A DNA stretch of 54,417 bases from CALCNS01 sp964425745 (GTDB lineage: Bacteria > Bacillota > JAAYKD01), in NCBI GenBank assembly GCA_964425745.1, contig CAYRNW010000019.1, forward strand, positions 1-54,417, in the 5' to 3' direction. The first letter of the stretch is position 1. The number at the start of each line of letters is the position of its first letter. Below, piece by piece: positions 25,026 to 33,695 of this stretch. A program made the translations under genes and the position numbers. The notes below the pieces were generated by a model. That model saw only the letters and a list, made by a program, of their open reading frames with translations. It did no database searches and was not told where the DNA came from.

Positions 25026-25063
25026 AAAAAAATACTACCCGTTTCATCATCTACAGGTAGTAT
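25026..25063 (-). terminator. Terminator of regulator gene 2
   Basis: Stem ATACTACC/GGTAGTAT with a 16-base loop, followed by TTTTTT on the minus strand. Its stem is the same sequence as that of the hairpin before cassette B (17518-17551). Confidence 0.75.
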
Positions 25064-25093
25064 AGATATTCTATTGTATTCAGAAGGTCAAAC

Positions 25094-26029
25094 TTACTTT
25101 AGAAACCTCTCTAGTCTTGCTTTTAATCTTTGTCTTGCTTGTTCACTATCATGTCCGATTTTATGATACTCCCCCGGCAACCAGTTTATAGAATCCTTAA
25201 CAAGTTCCACAATACGCTTATTATCTAGTTTCTGGAGTAAAATCCGATACAAATTTTCATGTGACCAGATTACGATAAATGCTTCGTAATCGTTTCTATT
25301 CTTAAGAATCTCACAGTATGAATCAGAAGCTAAATCTAATTCTTTCGATTGCTGCTGACATAGGGCTAGTAAAAAGTTCATTCTCGTAGACGGATAGGTC
25401 ACTATAGCTTCTTCACATAACTGTTTTGCTATTTCTTTGTGACCGGTTATTACATATCCGTAAATAAGGTTAAAATTAGTAGTTAACGTTGGATTCAATT
25501 TGGCTTCGTCTTTCAAACGATCTAAAACGTCATCTGCACTGTCAAAAATGAATTGCAATGCAATTTTCATAACTTGGATTTGAATAATGATATCTTGATC
25601 TAATCCGCTATTTTTCTCTATGAAGTCATCTAATCGTTCAATCAATTCATGGGTTTGATGCAAAATATGTGTGTATTCAAGTGATAATAGTCTATATCCA
25701 ATTTTCGGATCCGAAGTCGCCTCTTTATTTTGCTTTACTAAGTCTATTATCTTTGTATAATCTTCTGTAGCAGTATTAAAAAAATACCTGGAGATAGATT
25801 TTTTGATTTGGTCTTCATTACTATATACCATTATATTGTCAATGGTTGTATTAAGTATAGTCGCCAAGGATGGTAACAACTCGCTCACCGGTAGATTTCT
25901 TCCCTGTTCCCAATTGTAAACTGTGGACAGAGTTACTCCCAATTGAGACGCGAGCTCACTAGGTGACAGATTACGATTCTCTCTCAATTCTCGAATTCTA
26001 TTACCAATAAGTTGCTTCAAACAATCCAT
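25094..26029 (-). CDS. XRE-family regulator with helical-repeat C-terminus (2)
   Basis: A 311-residue paralogue of the regulator at 19815-20756. The helix-turn-helix region (IGNRIRELRENRNLSPSELASQLGVTLSTVYNWEQGRNLP) differs in only a few residues, notably TST to TLST in the recognition helix, while the helical C-terminal sensor part is more diverged, which suggests the same operator but a different signal. It ends with RQRLKARLERFLK as in its paralogue (RQKLKERLKKFIK). The ATG again touches the GGGGG site, so TTG three codons later is a likely alternative start. It lies between a lipoprotein operon and an ABC operon. Confidence 0.85.
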   Translation of the reverse strand: MDCLKQLIGNRIRELRENRNLSPSELASQLGVTLSTVYNWEQGRNLPVSELLPSLATILNTTIDNIMVYSNEDQIKKSISRYFFNTATEDYTKIIDLVKQNKEATSDPKIGYRLLSLEYTHILHQTHELIERLDDFIEKNSGLDQDIIIQIQVMKIALQFIFDSADDVLDRLKDEAKLNPTLTTNFNLIYGYVITGHKEIAKQLCEEAIVTYPSTRMNFLLALCQQQSKELDLASDSYCEILKNRNDYEAFIVIWSHENLYRILLQKLDNKRIVELVKDSINWLPGEYHKIGHDSEQARQRLKARLERFLK

Positions 26030-26092
26030 CCCCCTTTGTGCACCAGACTAGTTTTACTCTTATTTCCTCGTTATTTATGCGAATTCCTTTAT
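26030..26092 (-). promoter_or_regulatory. Conserved 5' region of regulator gene 2
   Basis: Nearly identical to 20757-20820 (three or four changes in about 60 bases), while sequence further out is unrelated. Probably the shared promoter/operator of the two regulators. Confidence 0.45.
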
Positions 26093-26106
26093 AAGAACCA
26101 AATGAA

Positions 26107-26135
26107 AAGCAGCGAGCTATAAACACTCGCTGCTT
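26107..26135 (-). terminator. Terminator of lipoprotein operon
   Basis: Perfect 10-bp stem AAGCAGCGAG/CTCGCTGCTT with 9-base loop, 17 bases after the stop of the lipoprotein gene; the following T-tract (TTCATTT) is short. Confidence 0.65.
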
Positions 26136-26152
26136 AGGAGAAAAGTATTGCC

Positions 26153-28003
26153 TTAAGGAAATTGTGCCGTAATCAGCCGAGGATACCCGGTGAACCAATC
26201 TTCTTTTTCATCGTAATGCATACCTATGATGTAGATTTTGTCACCCGTTGCAGATAGTGTTGCTAAAAAACGGCTACGATCTGAATTTAACATATTATCA
26301 TGATTTCGAAACAGCGGATTAATTTCCGGTATTTTGAGGAACTCTTTTTTCCACTCATATGTAGTAGTATCAAAGAACGCAAATGCATACCCCATTCTTT
26401 GACTAGAATACCCATTAACCGCAACTGCTAATTGCTCGGTTTTGTACCCTTGATCCAGATCAATATAATAACTGAGAGCCGTATGTGCAGCTACAACAGG
26501 GTCACCTGTTTCGTTGAGGATGTGGATTTGGTGCAGCTTACTGACTTCATCCGGTTGAGACATATCTATGTTTTCACCCATCATTTGGTAGAGTCCTGTG
26601 CTTGAATTACCGACAAGAATGCGATCACCGTAACCCAGAAGGTTGGTTCCACCGAATGGGAACCTCTGAACTTGTCCACTCATGGGGTTTAATAACCCAT
26701 ATCCACAATATTCATCCTTTCCACCTTGGATATTGGTATTACCGCTCCAACTAAAGACAACTCGTTCTTCTCCCAAATAGGCGATTTTTTGCATTAACGT
26801 TTTTTCCGATAGACCAAGCTTCTGCAAATCATAGTTCATGGAATTGCTCTGAACTTTACCATCTGAGAAATCTCGAATCACCAGGCTTTCGGTCTCATGG
26901 GTGAAATAAGCTACTCGGACGATCTCGGTTCCATCGGTCAGGAAAGCCAGCTTGCCATCCATCCAGGAAGCGGCTTCTTTTGGCACCTGAAACGTCGGCA
27001 TCTCTTCAATGCCGCTTTCATTACAGGAAAAGGGAATAAATGTTTGATCGCTCCCCTTTGCATAACGGATGGAATATAACCAGAGTTGATCACTTAAAGG
27101 CATAATCCGATACTCGCCGGACACATTCGTTGGAATACTGAATTGATGTTCCGCTATTATATTGCCGTTGCTTGGGTTGATCAGTTGAGCAGTCACTTGT
27201 GTAGCACGCTCAAAGCATAGTAATAGACAATTCTCGTTGATCTCAAATAGATAGTCCGCTTTATCATTAATGGTTCCGGTAATGGAATCTCTTTTAGTGG
27301 ATAGACCAAGCTGAGGTAAATCGATTTCGGTAATCCCTGCTTCCTTTACCTCAAAACCGTCTTCTTTCAATAAGTTCAGGCTATAATTCAGATAACCATA
27401 TTTATCCAATTCATAAAAGCTATCATCGGCTAATGAGCGGTCTTCTGCATACCATTGGTCATTAAGAACAGACCTTACCCCGCCCTTCTCCAAATCTTCT
27501 TTTTTCTGAAGGAATCCTCCCTCTACTTCGTAATAATAGGTTTTAAACTCACGGTAATTTCGTTTAATTATTGGGCCTTCGTTTAGCTTTTCGTCAAATA
27601 GAAATATCGTGACTTGGTTTTCAGTAGCTGTTGCTTCTACGACCGGATAATCATTGAGAAACTGCAGAATGTCTTCTCCTTTCGGCAAGCTACCAACCGG
27701 TTTTACTCCAGAGCCAACCAGTGTATCTCCTTGACCAACCCTGTTTTGGTAATTAATCGTGTAGTCGTATTGTTGTTTGACATCATTTAAGAAAATCCTT
27801 AAACTCATATTATCAGAAGTAACGTTTTTTTGAAGATTCGCTGCGAATGAATCGAAAGTATCCTCATTTTCATGAAATAATTCTGCCATACCTTCCAATG
27901 ATACAGGGCAGTCGTATCTACGAACTTTAGGTCGATTACATCCCATTAAAACTACCAGTAATAGGACCAAGAGGATGATGCTTGGAATTCGTATTTTTTT
28001 CAT
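26153..28003 (-). CDS. Large lipoprotein, probable beta-propeller (1)
   Basis: A 616-residue lipoprotein: MKKIRIP start, hydrophobic core and lipobox VLMGC (Cys22). The N-terminal 130 residues (MAELFHENEDTFDSFAANL) are similar to those of the neighbour at 28043-29815 (MTKLWENNKTAFDEFAQMI). The rest is beta-rich with repeated blades such as RVVFSWSGN ... GYGLLNPMSGQV and reads like a surface WD/YVTN-type propeller, though no standard repeat signature is present. Start at the ATG at 28003 with GAGAGG. Third gene of the operon 30336-26153. Function unknown; surface-exposed sensor or binding protein is the best guess. Confidence 0.78.
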   Translation of the reverse strand: MKKIRIPSIILLVLLLVVLMGCNRPKVRRYDCPVSLEGMAELFHENEDTFDSFAANLQKNVTSDNMSLRIFLNDVKQQYDYTINYQNRVGQGDTLVGSGVKPVGSLPKGEDILQFLNDYPVVEATATENQVTIFLFDEKLNEGPIIKRNYREFKTYYYEVEGGFLQKKEDLEKGGVRSVLNDQWYAEDRSLADDSFYELDKYGYLNYSLNLLKEDGFEVKEAGITEIDLPQLGLSTKRDSITGTINDKADYLFEINENCLLLCFERATQVTAQLINPSNGNIIAEHQFSIPTNVSGEYRIMPLSDQLWLYSIRYAKGSDQTFIPFSCNESGIEEMPTFQVPKEAASWMDGKLAFLTDGTEIVRVAYFTHETESLVIRDFSDGKVQSNSMNYDLQKLGLSEKTLMQKIAYLGEERVVFSWSGNTNIQGGKDEYCGYGLLNPMSGQVQRFPFGGTNLLGYGDRILVGNSSTGLYQMMGENIDMSQPDEVSKLHQIHILNETGDPVVAAHTALSYYIDLDQGYKTEQLAVAVNGYSSQRMGYAFAFFDTTTYEWKKEFLKIPEINPLFRNHDNMLNSDRSRFLATLSATGDKIYIIGMHYDEKEDWFTGYPRLITAQFP

Positions 28004-28042
28004 TTTTACCTCTCTTTTTGTAAAAACCATTTGCAGTGAATG

Positions 28043-29815
28043 CTACTCAATGACGTTGAGAACAGTTTTGCCTTTGTCCCCAAATCCCAAAGCATATATA
28101 CGCTTATTGGTATCTCCAATGCAATAAGTCGCATCCGGCCGTATCATTTCATTAACCCTCGCACCCAAAAAAATAGCGGTATCTTCAATTACCCAAACTT
28201 CTTGTTCCCATGTATCCATAGTGTAGTCATACCATGCTATGTAAAAGTCTTTGACGTGGCTGTATTTATTGCCAGCCACATGAATAGCAACATATTGCGC
28301 ATGATTCCCAGGAAGGAACTGCCGATTATTGCCGCTGAATTCGAAACTGCCAAAGGAACTGATGTTCACCTCTGTAATATAGTGGTTTCTTCTTTCGTAA
28401 TATTTAGGTAAATCAATATCATCAAAATCTTCACCATAGAGTTCTAATCCATAGGAGTGATTCGCGCCCCCTAAAAGTACCCCATATTTTGTTGGGGTCA
28501 AGGAAACTCCTGCATTTCTTTGGGTATCGATTATTTGCTTTTCTTTGAGATCAATTACACCAAAACCCGCAATTTTCCTATTTGTGTCTTCTGCAACTCC
28601 TCCCCATGTATACACTAGTGTATATTGAGAAACTAGGTGAAGTTGTTCTAAGCGACCTAAGGTATCAATACCAAGTTCTTCGCTACTCCAGCTTTTCATG
28701 TCAAGTATGCCATTAACCATGTACCAATCCCCCCAGATCCATACAATTTGGTTCTCAACTTCGTCAATATACGCAATTTCGTCCAATGTTGAATTGATAG
28801 AAACACCTTTTTTTGTCCATTGCCCCGCTACCGGCAACACACCCACGGTTTCGACATTGATTTCATTCTCTTCTATGGTTATTAGCGAAAGCGTTTCAGC
28901 GCCTTCGTTTTTCGGCATTCCCGCCGCATAAGCAAAGGTATTGTCGTTCAAACGTTCCACATGATAATTCCCAATTAAACCACCATGCAAATCAAGGGCA
29001 ACCGACTCTACTTCTGTTTGGCTTTTCCAATTGTAAATAGTTGCTTTCAGCTCTCGATCTTTCTCGTAAATCATAAATAAGTGTTCGTCATCCAATTCGT
29101 AAAAATAATCTACTGGATGATTTCTGGGAATCGATCGGTTGTCTTGCCAAGTCTCCTTATCCTGATATAAAAAAGGCAATTCGGTGATCTGTTTTATCTC
29201 TGGTTCAACAAAAGTATACCCTTTGTCCTTTAGAGAGTTCACAGAGTAAGTCAAAGTTCCAAACCCTTCATCGACTTTTACATCAGCATGCGGTCTCTCT
29301 GCCAACCAGTGTTCATTCAGGTATCCTTCTTTATCCGGAGTGTATCGTTCTTCCACAGCATAGGTGAATGTGCGAACGAACTTCAAATTCGCAGATGGAT
29401 ATTCGCTTCCATGCCCCGGTTGATCGGCCAAAGACATTTTGTACACATCAATCGCTACTTGCTCTTGATCTGCGATGACTTGATATACCGAATATTTATC
29501 GATGAAGCTTTTGATTTTATCAGCATTAATTAGTGCCGATAGCTCTATTAATTCGGGACTAAGGTCTTCCCCGTCATCATAGAAATAGGACCATTTCCCT
29601 GGGGGCTGATTATAACTTAACATCAGCGTTGATTTGTCGTCGGGTACATTCTCTAAAATCATCTGAGCAAACTCATCAAAAGCAGTTTTATTATTTTCCC
29701 AGAGTTTGGTCATATCTGCAATTGTTTCCGGATATGTACTTGTCTGACATCCTGTGAGCAGTATGACGACAAATAGAAGCAGAGCTATGATGCTCTTCGA
29801 GTAATGCTTTTTCAT
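28043..29815 (-). CDS. Large lipoprotein, probable beta-propeller (2)
   Basis: A 590-residue lipoprotein with MKKHYSK, a hydrophobic stretch and lipobox LLTGC (Cys23). N-terminal helical region similar to the next gene in the operon (see 26153-28003), then beta-rich repeats including TLVYTWGG ... GFGVIDLKEKQ that align with FSWSGN ... GYGLL in the paralogue. The ATG at 29815 has GAGGAG eight bases before; a GTG three codons earlier overlaps that site. The gap to the following lipoprotein gene is 39 bases. Function unknown. Confidence 0.78.
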   Translation of the reverse strand: MKKHYSKSIIALLLFVVILLTGCQTSTYPETIADMTKLWENNKTAFDEFAQMILENVPDDKSTLMLSYNQPPGKWSYFYDDGEDLSPELIELSALINADKIKSFIDKYSVYQVIADQEQVAIDVYKMSLADQPGHGSEYPSANLKFVRTFTYAVEERYTPDKEGYLNEHWLAERPHADVKVDEGFGTLTYSVNSLKDKGYTFVEPEIKQITELPFLYQDKETWQDNRSIPRNHPVDYFYELDDEHLFMIYEKDRELKATIYNWKSQTEVESVALDLHGGLIGNYHVERLNDNTFAYAAGMPKNEGAETLSLITIEENEINVETVGVLPVAGQWTKKGVSINSTLDEIAYIDEVENQIVWIWGDWYMVNGILDMKSWSSEELGIDTLGRLEQLHLVSQYTLVYTWGGVAEDTNRKIAGFGVIDLKEKQIIDTQRNAGVSLTPTKYGVLLGGANHSYGLELYGEDFDDIDLPKYYERRNHYITEVNISSFGSFEFSGNNRQFLPGNHAQYVAIHVAGNKYSHVKDFYIAWYDYTMDTWEQEVWVIEDTAIFLGARVNEMIRPDATYCIGDTNKRIYALGFGDKGKTVLNVIE

Positions 29816-29841
29816 GTTGTTCACTCCTCGTGTTTATAAAC

Positions 29842-30336
29842 TTAGAAACTAACTGTTCTGAAACTATATCCTGTATAGAATGAATACCCTAGCTGCCCTG
29901 TTATTGGAAAATCCGCACCAATCCAATGTCCAGATGAAACTGATATCAGGATGTTTCTATCTGTTGCGGTAGCCACTGCCGAAATTCCTGAAAATGTTGT
30001 CTCTGTTTCATTTGCATTTCTATCCACTCCTGATATTGTAAGAAGATGTCGAGAAATATCAATATCCGAAATCACTTGCGAAATCGGTGTTGAAGGATCG
30101 CTAGCAACACCTTGAAAAACAATTTGTGTTTGTTGATTTGTCATTTCGTTACCATCGAAAGTATACCCCGAAGTAACAGAAAATTCCGCAGTATCTGGCA
30201 AAAACAAAGGATCTATAAAACTCACATACACATTTAGGTTCGTTACAGAATTGTTGCTCCATGCAAAAACCGAACCTGATATCGTTACAATCAACAAAGT
30301 AGCAAACAGTATTCGTAAAAAGAGCCTCTTTAGCAT
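29842..30336 (-). CDS. Small secreted protein of lipoprotein operon
   Basis: A 164-residue protein with a classical signal peptide: MLKRLFLR, hydrophobic segment, and SGSVFA-W cleavage (about residue 25). The mature part is Ser/Thr rich and beta-like, without cysteines. I recognise no family. The ATG at 30336 follows AGGAGG by 7 bases; the frame extends 40 codons upstream without a second ribosome site. It is the first gene of the operon with two large lipoproteins. Confidence 0.65.
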   Translation of the reverse strand: MLKRLFLRILFATLLIVTISGSVFAWSNNSVTNLNVYVSFIDPLFLPDTAEFSVTSGYTFDGNEMTNQQTQIVFQGVASDPSTPISQVISDIDISRHLLTISGVDRNANETETTFSGISAVATATDRNILISVSSGHWIGADFPITGQLGYSFYTGYSFRTVSF

Positions 30337-30811
30337 CGTAAAACCTCCTAATTTTGTTTCCACATAACTTACTTCATGCTTTCGGTTCAAAATCAAAAAG
30401 GAAGTATCCATTGGATTCATCCCCCTCACTCCCTGTAACTCGCGTTCTGAGTGCACTGCCTTATTCGCGTATTCTTCTGCTTTTTATTATGTTATTAACT
30501 TTTCTCTATTAATATATACGTTCAAACCGTCGCAAAAAACGGGGTCGAATGCAAAAAAAAATCCCTCTCACTATAGTAAACGGAGGTTGGGCGCGTTTCC
30601 GGACACTTCACATCTTGTATTATTTTGAGATTTTTTGTAATAATAAGAGACACCAGATGTTCAGCAAGAGTTTCAAACATTTAAAAAATAATCTCCAGCA
30701 TAAGCATAACACTTTGCTGAAGATTTTTAAACATCAAACTATTTGAATTTTTTATAAATCTTTTTAATTCTACGGCTTCTTAAGAGCTTTTCTGGCGTTC
30801 CTTCTATTGGT
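30337..30811. other. Upstream region of lipoprotein operon, inside 906-bp repeat
   Basis: Contains the left part of repeat copy 1 (from 30508). It holds the promoter-like TATATT element at the repeat edge and, at about 30725-30800, a degenerate copy of the 3' end of the XRE regulator genes. No intact gene is seen. Confidence 0.45.
30511..30539 (-). promoter_or_regulatory. Candidate promoter of lipoprotein operon (copy 1)
   Basis: On the minus strand TTTTTT, 17 bases, TATATT (30511-30516). The same sequence lies in repeat copy 2, so both operons would use an identical core promoter. The -35 is weak. Confidence 0.35.
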
Positions 30812-31413
30812 CTATTCTTCTTGCGCCTGTGCCACTTGCATCATAATGGCACATTCCATGCGTTTGCGGAATAAACGGCAGCCTTGCTCATAAACGCCGG
30901 TAATGCTTCCTGTGGCATGGTAGGCGTTGGCCGCACATCCACCGGCACAATATAGGCGTGCCCAGCAGGTCTTGCATTCTTCGTGGGAATATACATTGCA
31001 TTGCTTGAATTCGCCTTGCTTTTGCGGGTTGGTAATGCCATCTTTTAGATTGCCCAGGCAATACTCGGTTTCACCCACAAACTGATGACATGGGTATAGG
31101 TCTCCCCAAGGGGTTACCGCCAAGTATTCGGTGCCGGAACCGCAGCCGGAAATGCGTTTATAGATGCAGGGGCCAGCTTGGAGGTCGACCATGTAATGAT
31201 AAAAGGTTATGGGCTTACCTTCTGCTTTACGTTGCAGCATATCTTTGGCTAAAATCTCGTAGTGTTCCATGACCGTGGGCATGTCGGCTTCGGTAATGGC
31301 ATAGGGATCTCCCGGGGCACAAACCACCGGTTCCATGCTGAGTTCGGTGAAGCCTAAATCGGCCATGTGAAAGAGATCGTTGGTAAAATCCGTGTTGAAG
31401 TGGGTGAAGGTGC
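30812..31413 (-). pseudogene. Truncated copy of SCIFF radical SAM maturase (SPASM part)
   Basis: The last 200 codons of the maturase (from TFTHFNTDFTNDLFHMADLG to the stop) are repeated here without change at the protein level, but the radical SAM half with the CxxxCxxC cluster motif is absent. Upstream the frame runs out of phase into the 3' end of the lipoprotein gene at 31461, so any product would begin with unrelated residues and have no good ribosome site. It keeps the SPASM cysteines. It looks like a recent duplication remnant, not a working enzyme. Confidence 0.85.
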
Positions 31414-31460
31414 TCAAGCTATTGGTAAGTAATATTTGAACATTCCCTCCAAGTGATATT

Positions 31461-32639
31461 CTATTTCCCAGATACAACATACAAGGCCAGAACATCGGGG
31501 GTGGTGCCTTGTCGATATCCAGATGAATACGCAGCACTGCAGAAAACCAGCAGAGGTTCTTGATCTTTTGTTAACGCAAAGGTCGGTTTCGTAGCCAAAC
31601 TTAGCATTTGTGGGTTGGTTTTACTGAAATCCATGCTCCAGTATTGAGCAGAGTCTTCTACAAGAGGTTTCAACAGGGTCCAATATAGAGAAGAAGGCTG
31701 TTTAACAGATGAAACGAATCCTACATACTCACCAGAAGCAAATCCGTTGCGTAACGCGCTGATTTGGAATGCTAAGGTGTTGTTTTTAACAATAACAATC
31801 TCACCGCTTGCATGAATGAAAGCAAATTCAACCGGAGTGTGGTTCACATCTGCCCCTTTAAGCACCAACGCCGAATGATTACCAATCAGCATTTCGCTAC
31901 TACCAAACAAGTTTTGAGAAGCCACAGTTTGTTCAGGTATGGAGTATACACCGTATCCGCTTTTTGTAGAATCGAGCTCCTGGTTCCAACTATAAACCAA
32001 TTCTTCGTCATTTACAAAAGCTACCTGAACTAATTTACTTGCAGGTGGAACTGTTAATTCTTCCAAAGTGAGGGGATTTTCCAATGACATCTGTTGTCCG
32101 TTCTCCTGATGCATTTGGAAAATCTGTAGTTCTTCGCGATTAGCAGAAATGCCTGCGAGCAAAGTGCCACTTTCATTTACAACAAAATCGGTGAAAGCTT
32201 CTTCTAAAGGAAGCTTTTGAACAACCGTTTCGCCGTTTCTATATACCCACAGATATGCCTCTGATGGATCAAAGAGACTCTTCACTAAAAAACGATTTTG
32301 GCTCAGTTGCACCCAGGAAACCTGTTCTACTTGACTCTCTAAAGGTGGTCGAGCTAAACTCAATTCTCCCGATTTGAGCATTTTTTCTTCATTCCAATCG
32401 AAAATATCATATGAACAACCTGAATCGGTTTCACGAACTAGTAAAACGACTTCGTCATACAACCAGAAAATGCGTGTATTAGCCATTTGTTCTTCCAGTG
32501 ACGAGGATGAAATCGGCAGGAGAATCTCTTCAATGTCAGTATTGTTTTCTTCTAAAGATTCTACCGACTTTTGACACGCAGAGAGAAACAACAGTGTTAA
32601 GAACACCATGAAAAATATAACCCTTTTACTATATCTCAT
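31461..32639 (-). CDS. Lipoprotein, probable beta-propeller (3)
   Basis: A 392-residue lipoprotein with MRYSKR, hydrophobic core and lipobox LSAC (Cys22). The beta-rich body shares the motif ELVYSWNQ ... GYGVYSIPEQ with the lipoproteins at 26153 and 28043, but it lacks their N-terminal helical domain. I choose the ATG at 32639 (AGGAG, 5 bases) since it starts a normal signal peptide; an in-frame ATG at 32708 with an equally strong GGAGG would add 23 residues before the signal. It lies between the two copies of the 906-bp repeat. Confidence 0.75.
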   Translation of the reverse strand: MRYSKRVIFFMVFLTLLFLSACQKSVESLEENNTDIEEILLPISSSSLEEQMANTRIFWLYDEVVLLVRETDSGCSYDIFDWNEEKMLKSGELSLARPPLESQVEQVSWVQLSQNRFLVKSLFDPSEAYLWVYRNGETVVQKLPLEEAFTDFVVNESGTLLAGISANREELQIFQMHQENGQQMSLENPLTLEELTVPPASKLVQVAFVNDEELVYSWNQELDSTKSGYGVYSIPEQTVASQNLFGSSEMLIGNHSALVLKGADVNHTPVEFAFIHASGEIVIVKNNTLAFQISALRNGFASGEYVGFVSSVKQPSSLYWTLLKPLVEDSAQYWSMDFSKTNPQMLSLATKPTFALTKDQEPLLVFCSAAYSSGYRQGTTPDVLALYVVSGK

Positions 32640-33093
32640 TTTGACTCCTATTTCTGAACAATAATTATTTGCGTTCCTCGAAAATAAAAATCCATTTTTC
32701 TTATTCATTTCATTACCTCCAACTATACTACTGGTTTTCAGAAATGTTCATAGTGTTTTCTAAATTCTCCAATTTGATTCTACTTTACAATTAATATATA
32801 CGTTCAAACCGTCGCAAAAAACGGGGTCGAATGCAAATAAAATTTCCTCTCACTATAGTAAACGGAGGTTGGGCGCGTTTCCGGACACTTCACTTCTGAT
32901 ATTATTTTGATATTTTTTGTAATAATAAGAGACACCAGATGTTCAGCAAGAGTTTCAAACATTTAAAAAATAATCTCCAGCATAAGCATAACACTTTGCT
33001 GAAGATTTTTAAACATCAAACTATTTGAATTTTTTATAAATCTTTTTAATTCTACGGCTTCTTAAGAGCTTTTCTGGCGTTCCTTCTATTGGT
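32640..33093. other. Intergenic region left of SCIFF maturase
   Basis: From 32790 this is repeat copy 2. It contains a CAGCA/TGCTG hairpin with AAGATTTTT (about 32975-33008) that may end maturase transcription, and a decayed 3' end of an XRE regulator gene (about 33005-33090). The promoter-like TATATT at 32793-32798 would serve the lipoprotein gene. No intact gene. Confidence 0.45.
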
Positions 33094-33695
33094 CTATTCT
33101 TCTTGCGCCTGTGCCACTTGCATCATAATGGCACATTCCATGCGTTTGCGGAATAAACGGCAGCCTTGCTCATAAACGCCGGTAATGCTTCCTGTGGCAT
33201 GGTAGGCGTTGGCCGCACATCCACCGGCACAATATAGGCGTGCCCAGCAGGTCTTGCATTCTTCGTGGGAATATACATTGCATTGCTTGAATTCGCCTTG
33301 CTTTTGCGGGTTGGTAATGCCATCTTTTAGATTGCCCAGGCAATACTCGGTTTCACCCACAAACTGATGACATGGGTATAGGTCTCCCCAAGGGGTTACC
33401 GCCAAGTATTCGGTGCCGGAACCGCAGCCGGAAATGCGTTTATAGATGCAGGGGCCAGCTTGGAGGTCGACCATGTAATGATAAAAGGTTATGGGCTTAC
33501 CTTCTGCTTTACGTTGCAGCATATCTTTGGCTAAAATCTCGTAGTGTTCCATGACCGTGGGCATGTCGGCTTCGGTAATGGCATAGGGATCTCCCGGGGC
33601 ACAAACCACCGGTTCCATGCTGAGTTCGGTGAAGCCTAAATCGGCCATGTGGAAGAGATCATTGGTAAAATCCGTGTTGAAGTGGGTGAAGGTGC
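32790..33695. repeat. 906-bp direct repeat, copy 2
   Basis: Parent copy of the repeat at 30508-31413; its right end lies inside the intact SCIFF maturase gene and its left end is about 80-150 bases upstream of the lipoprotein gene. Confidence 0.92.

Larger units (their letters stand above)
30508..31413. repeat. 906-bp direct repeat, copy 1
   Basis: Matches 32790-33695 with a constant offset of 2282 bases and only a handful of differences, mostly in the non-coding part near 30550-30640. It spans intergenic DNA plus the 3' part (about 200 codons) of the SCIFF maturase. Confidence 0.92.

Noticed and set aside
30812..31537. Hybrid gene from lipoprotein 3' end into maturase 3' part
   Set aside because: The first 40 residues are an out-of-frame reading of the lipoprotein gene, without ribosome site; treated as a pseudogene.
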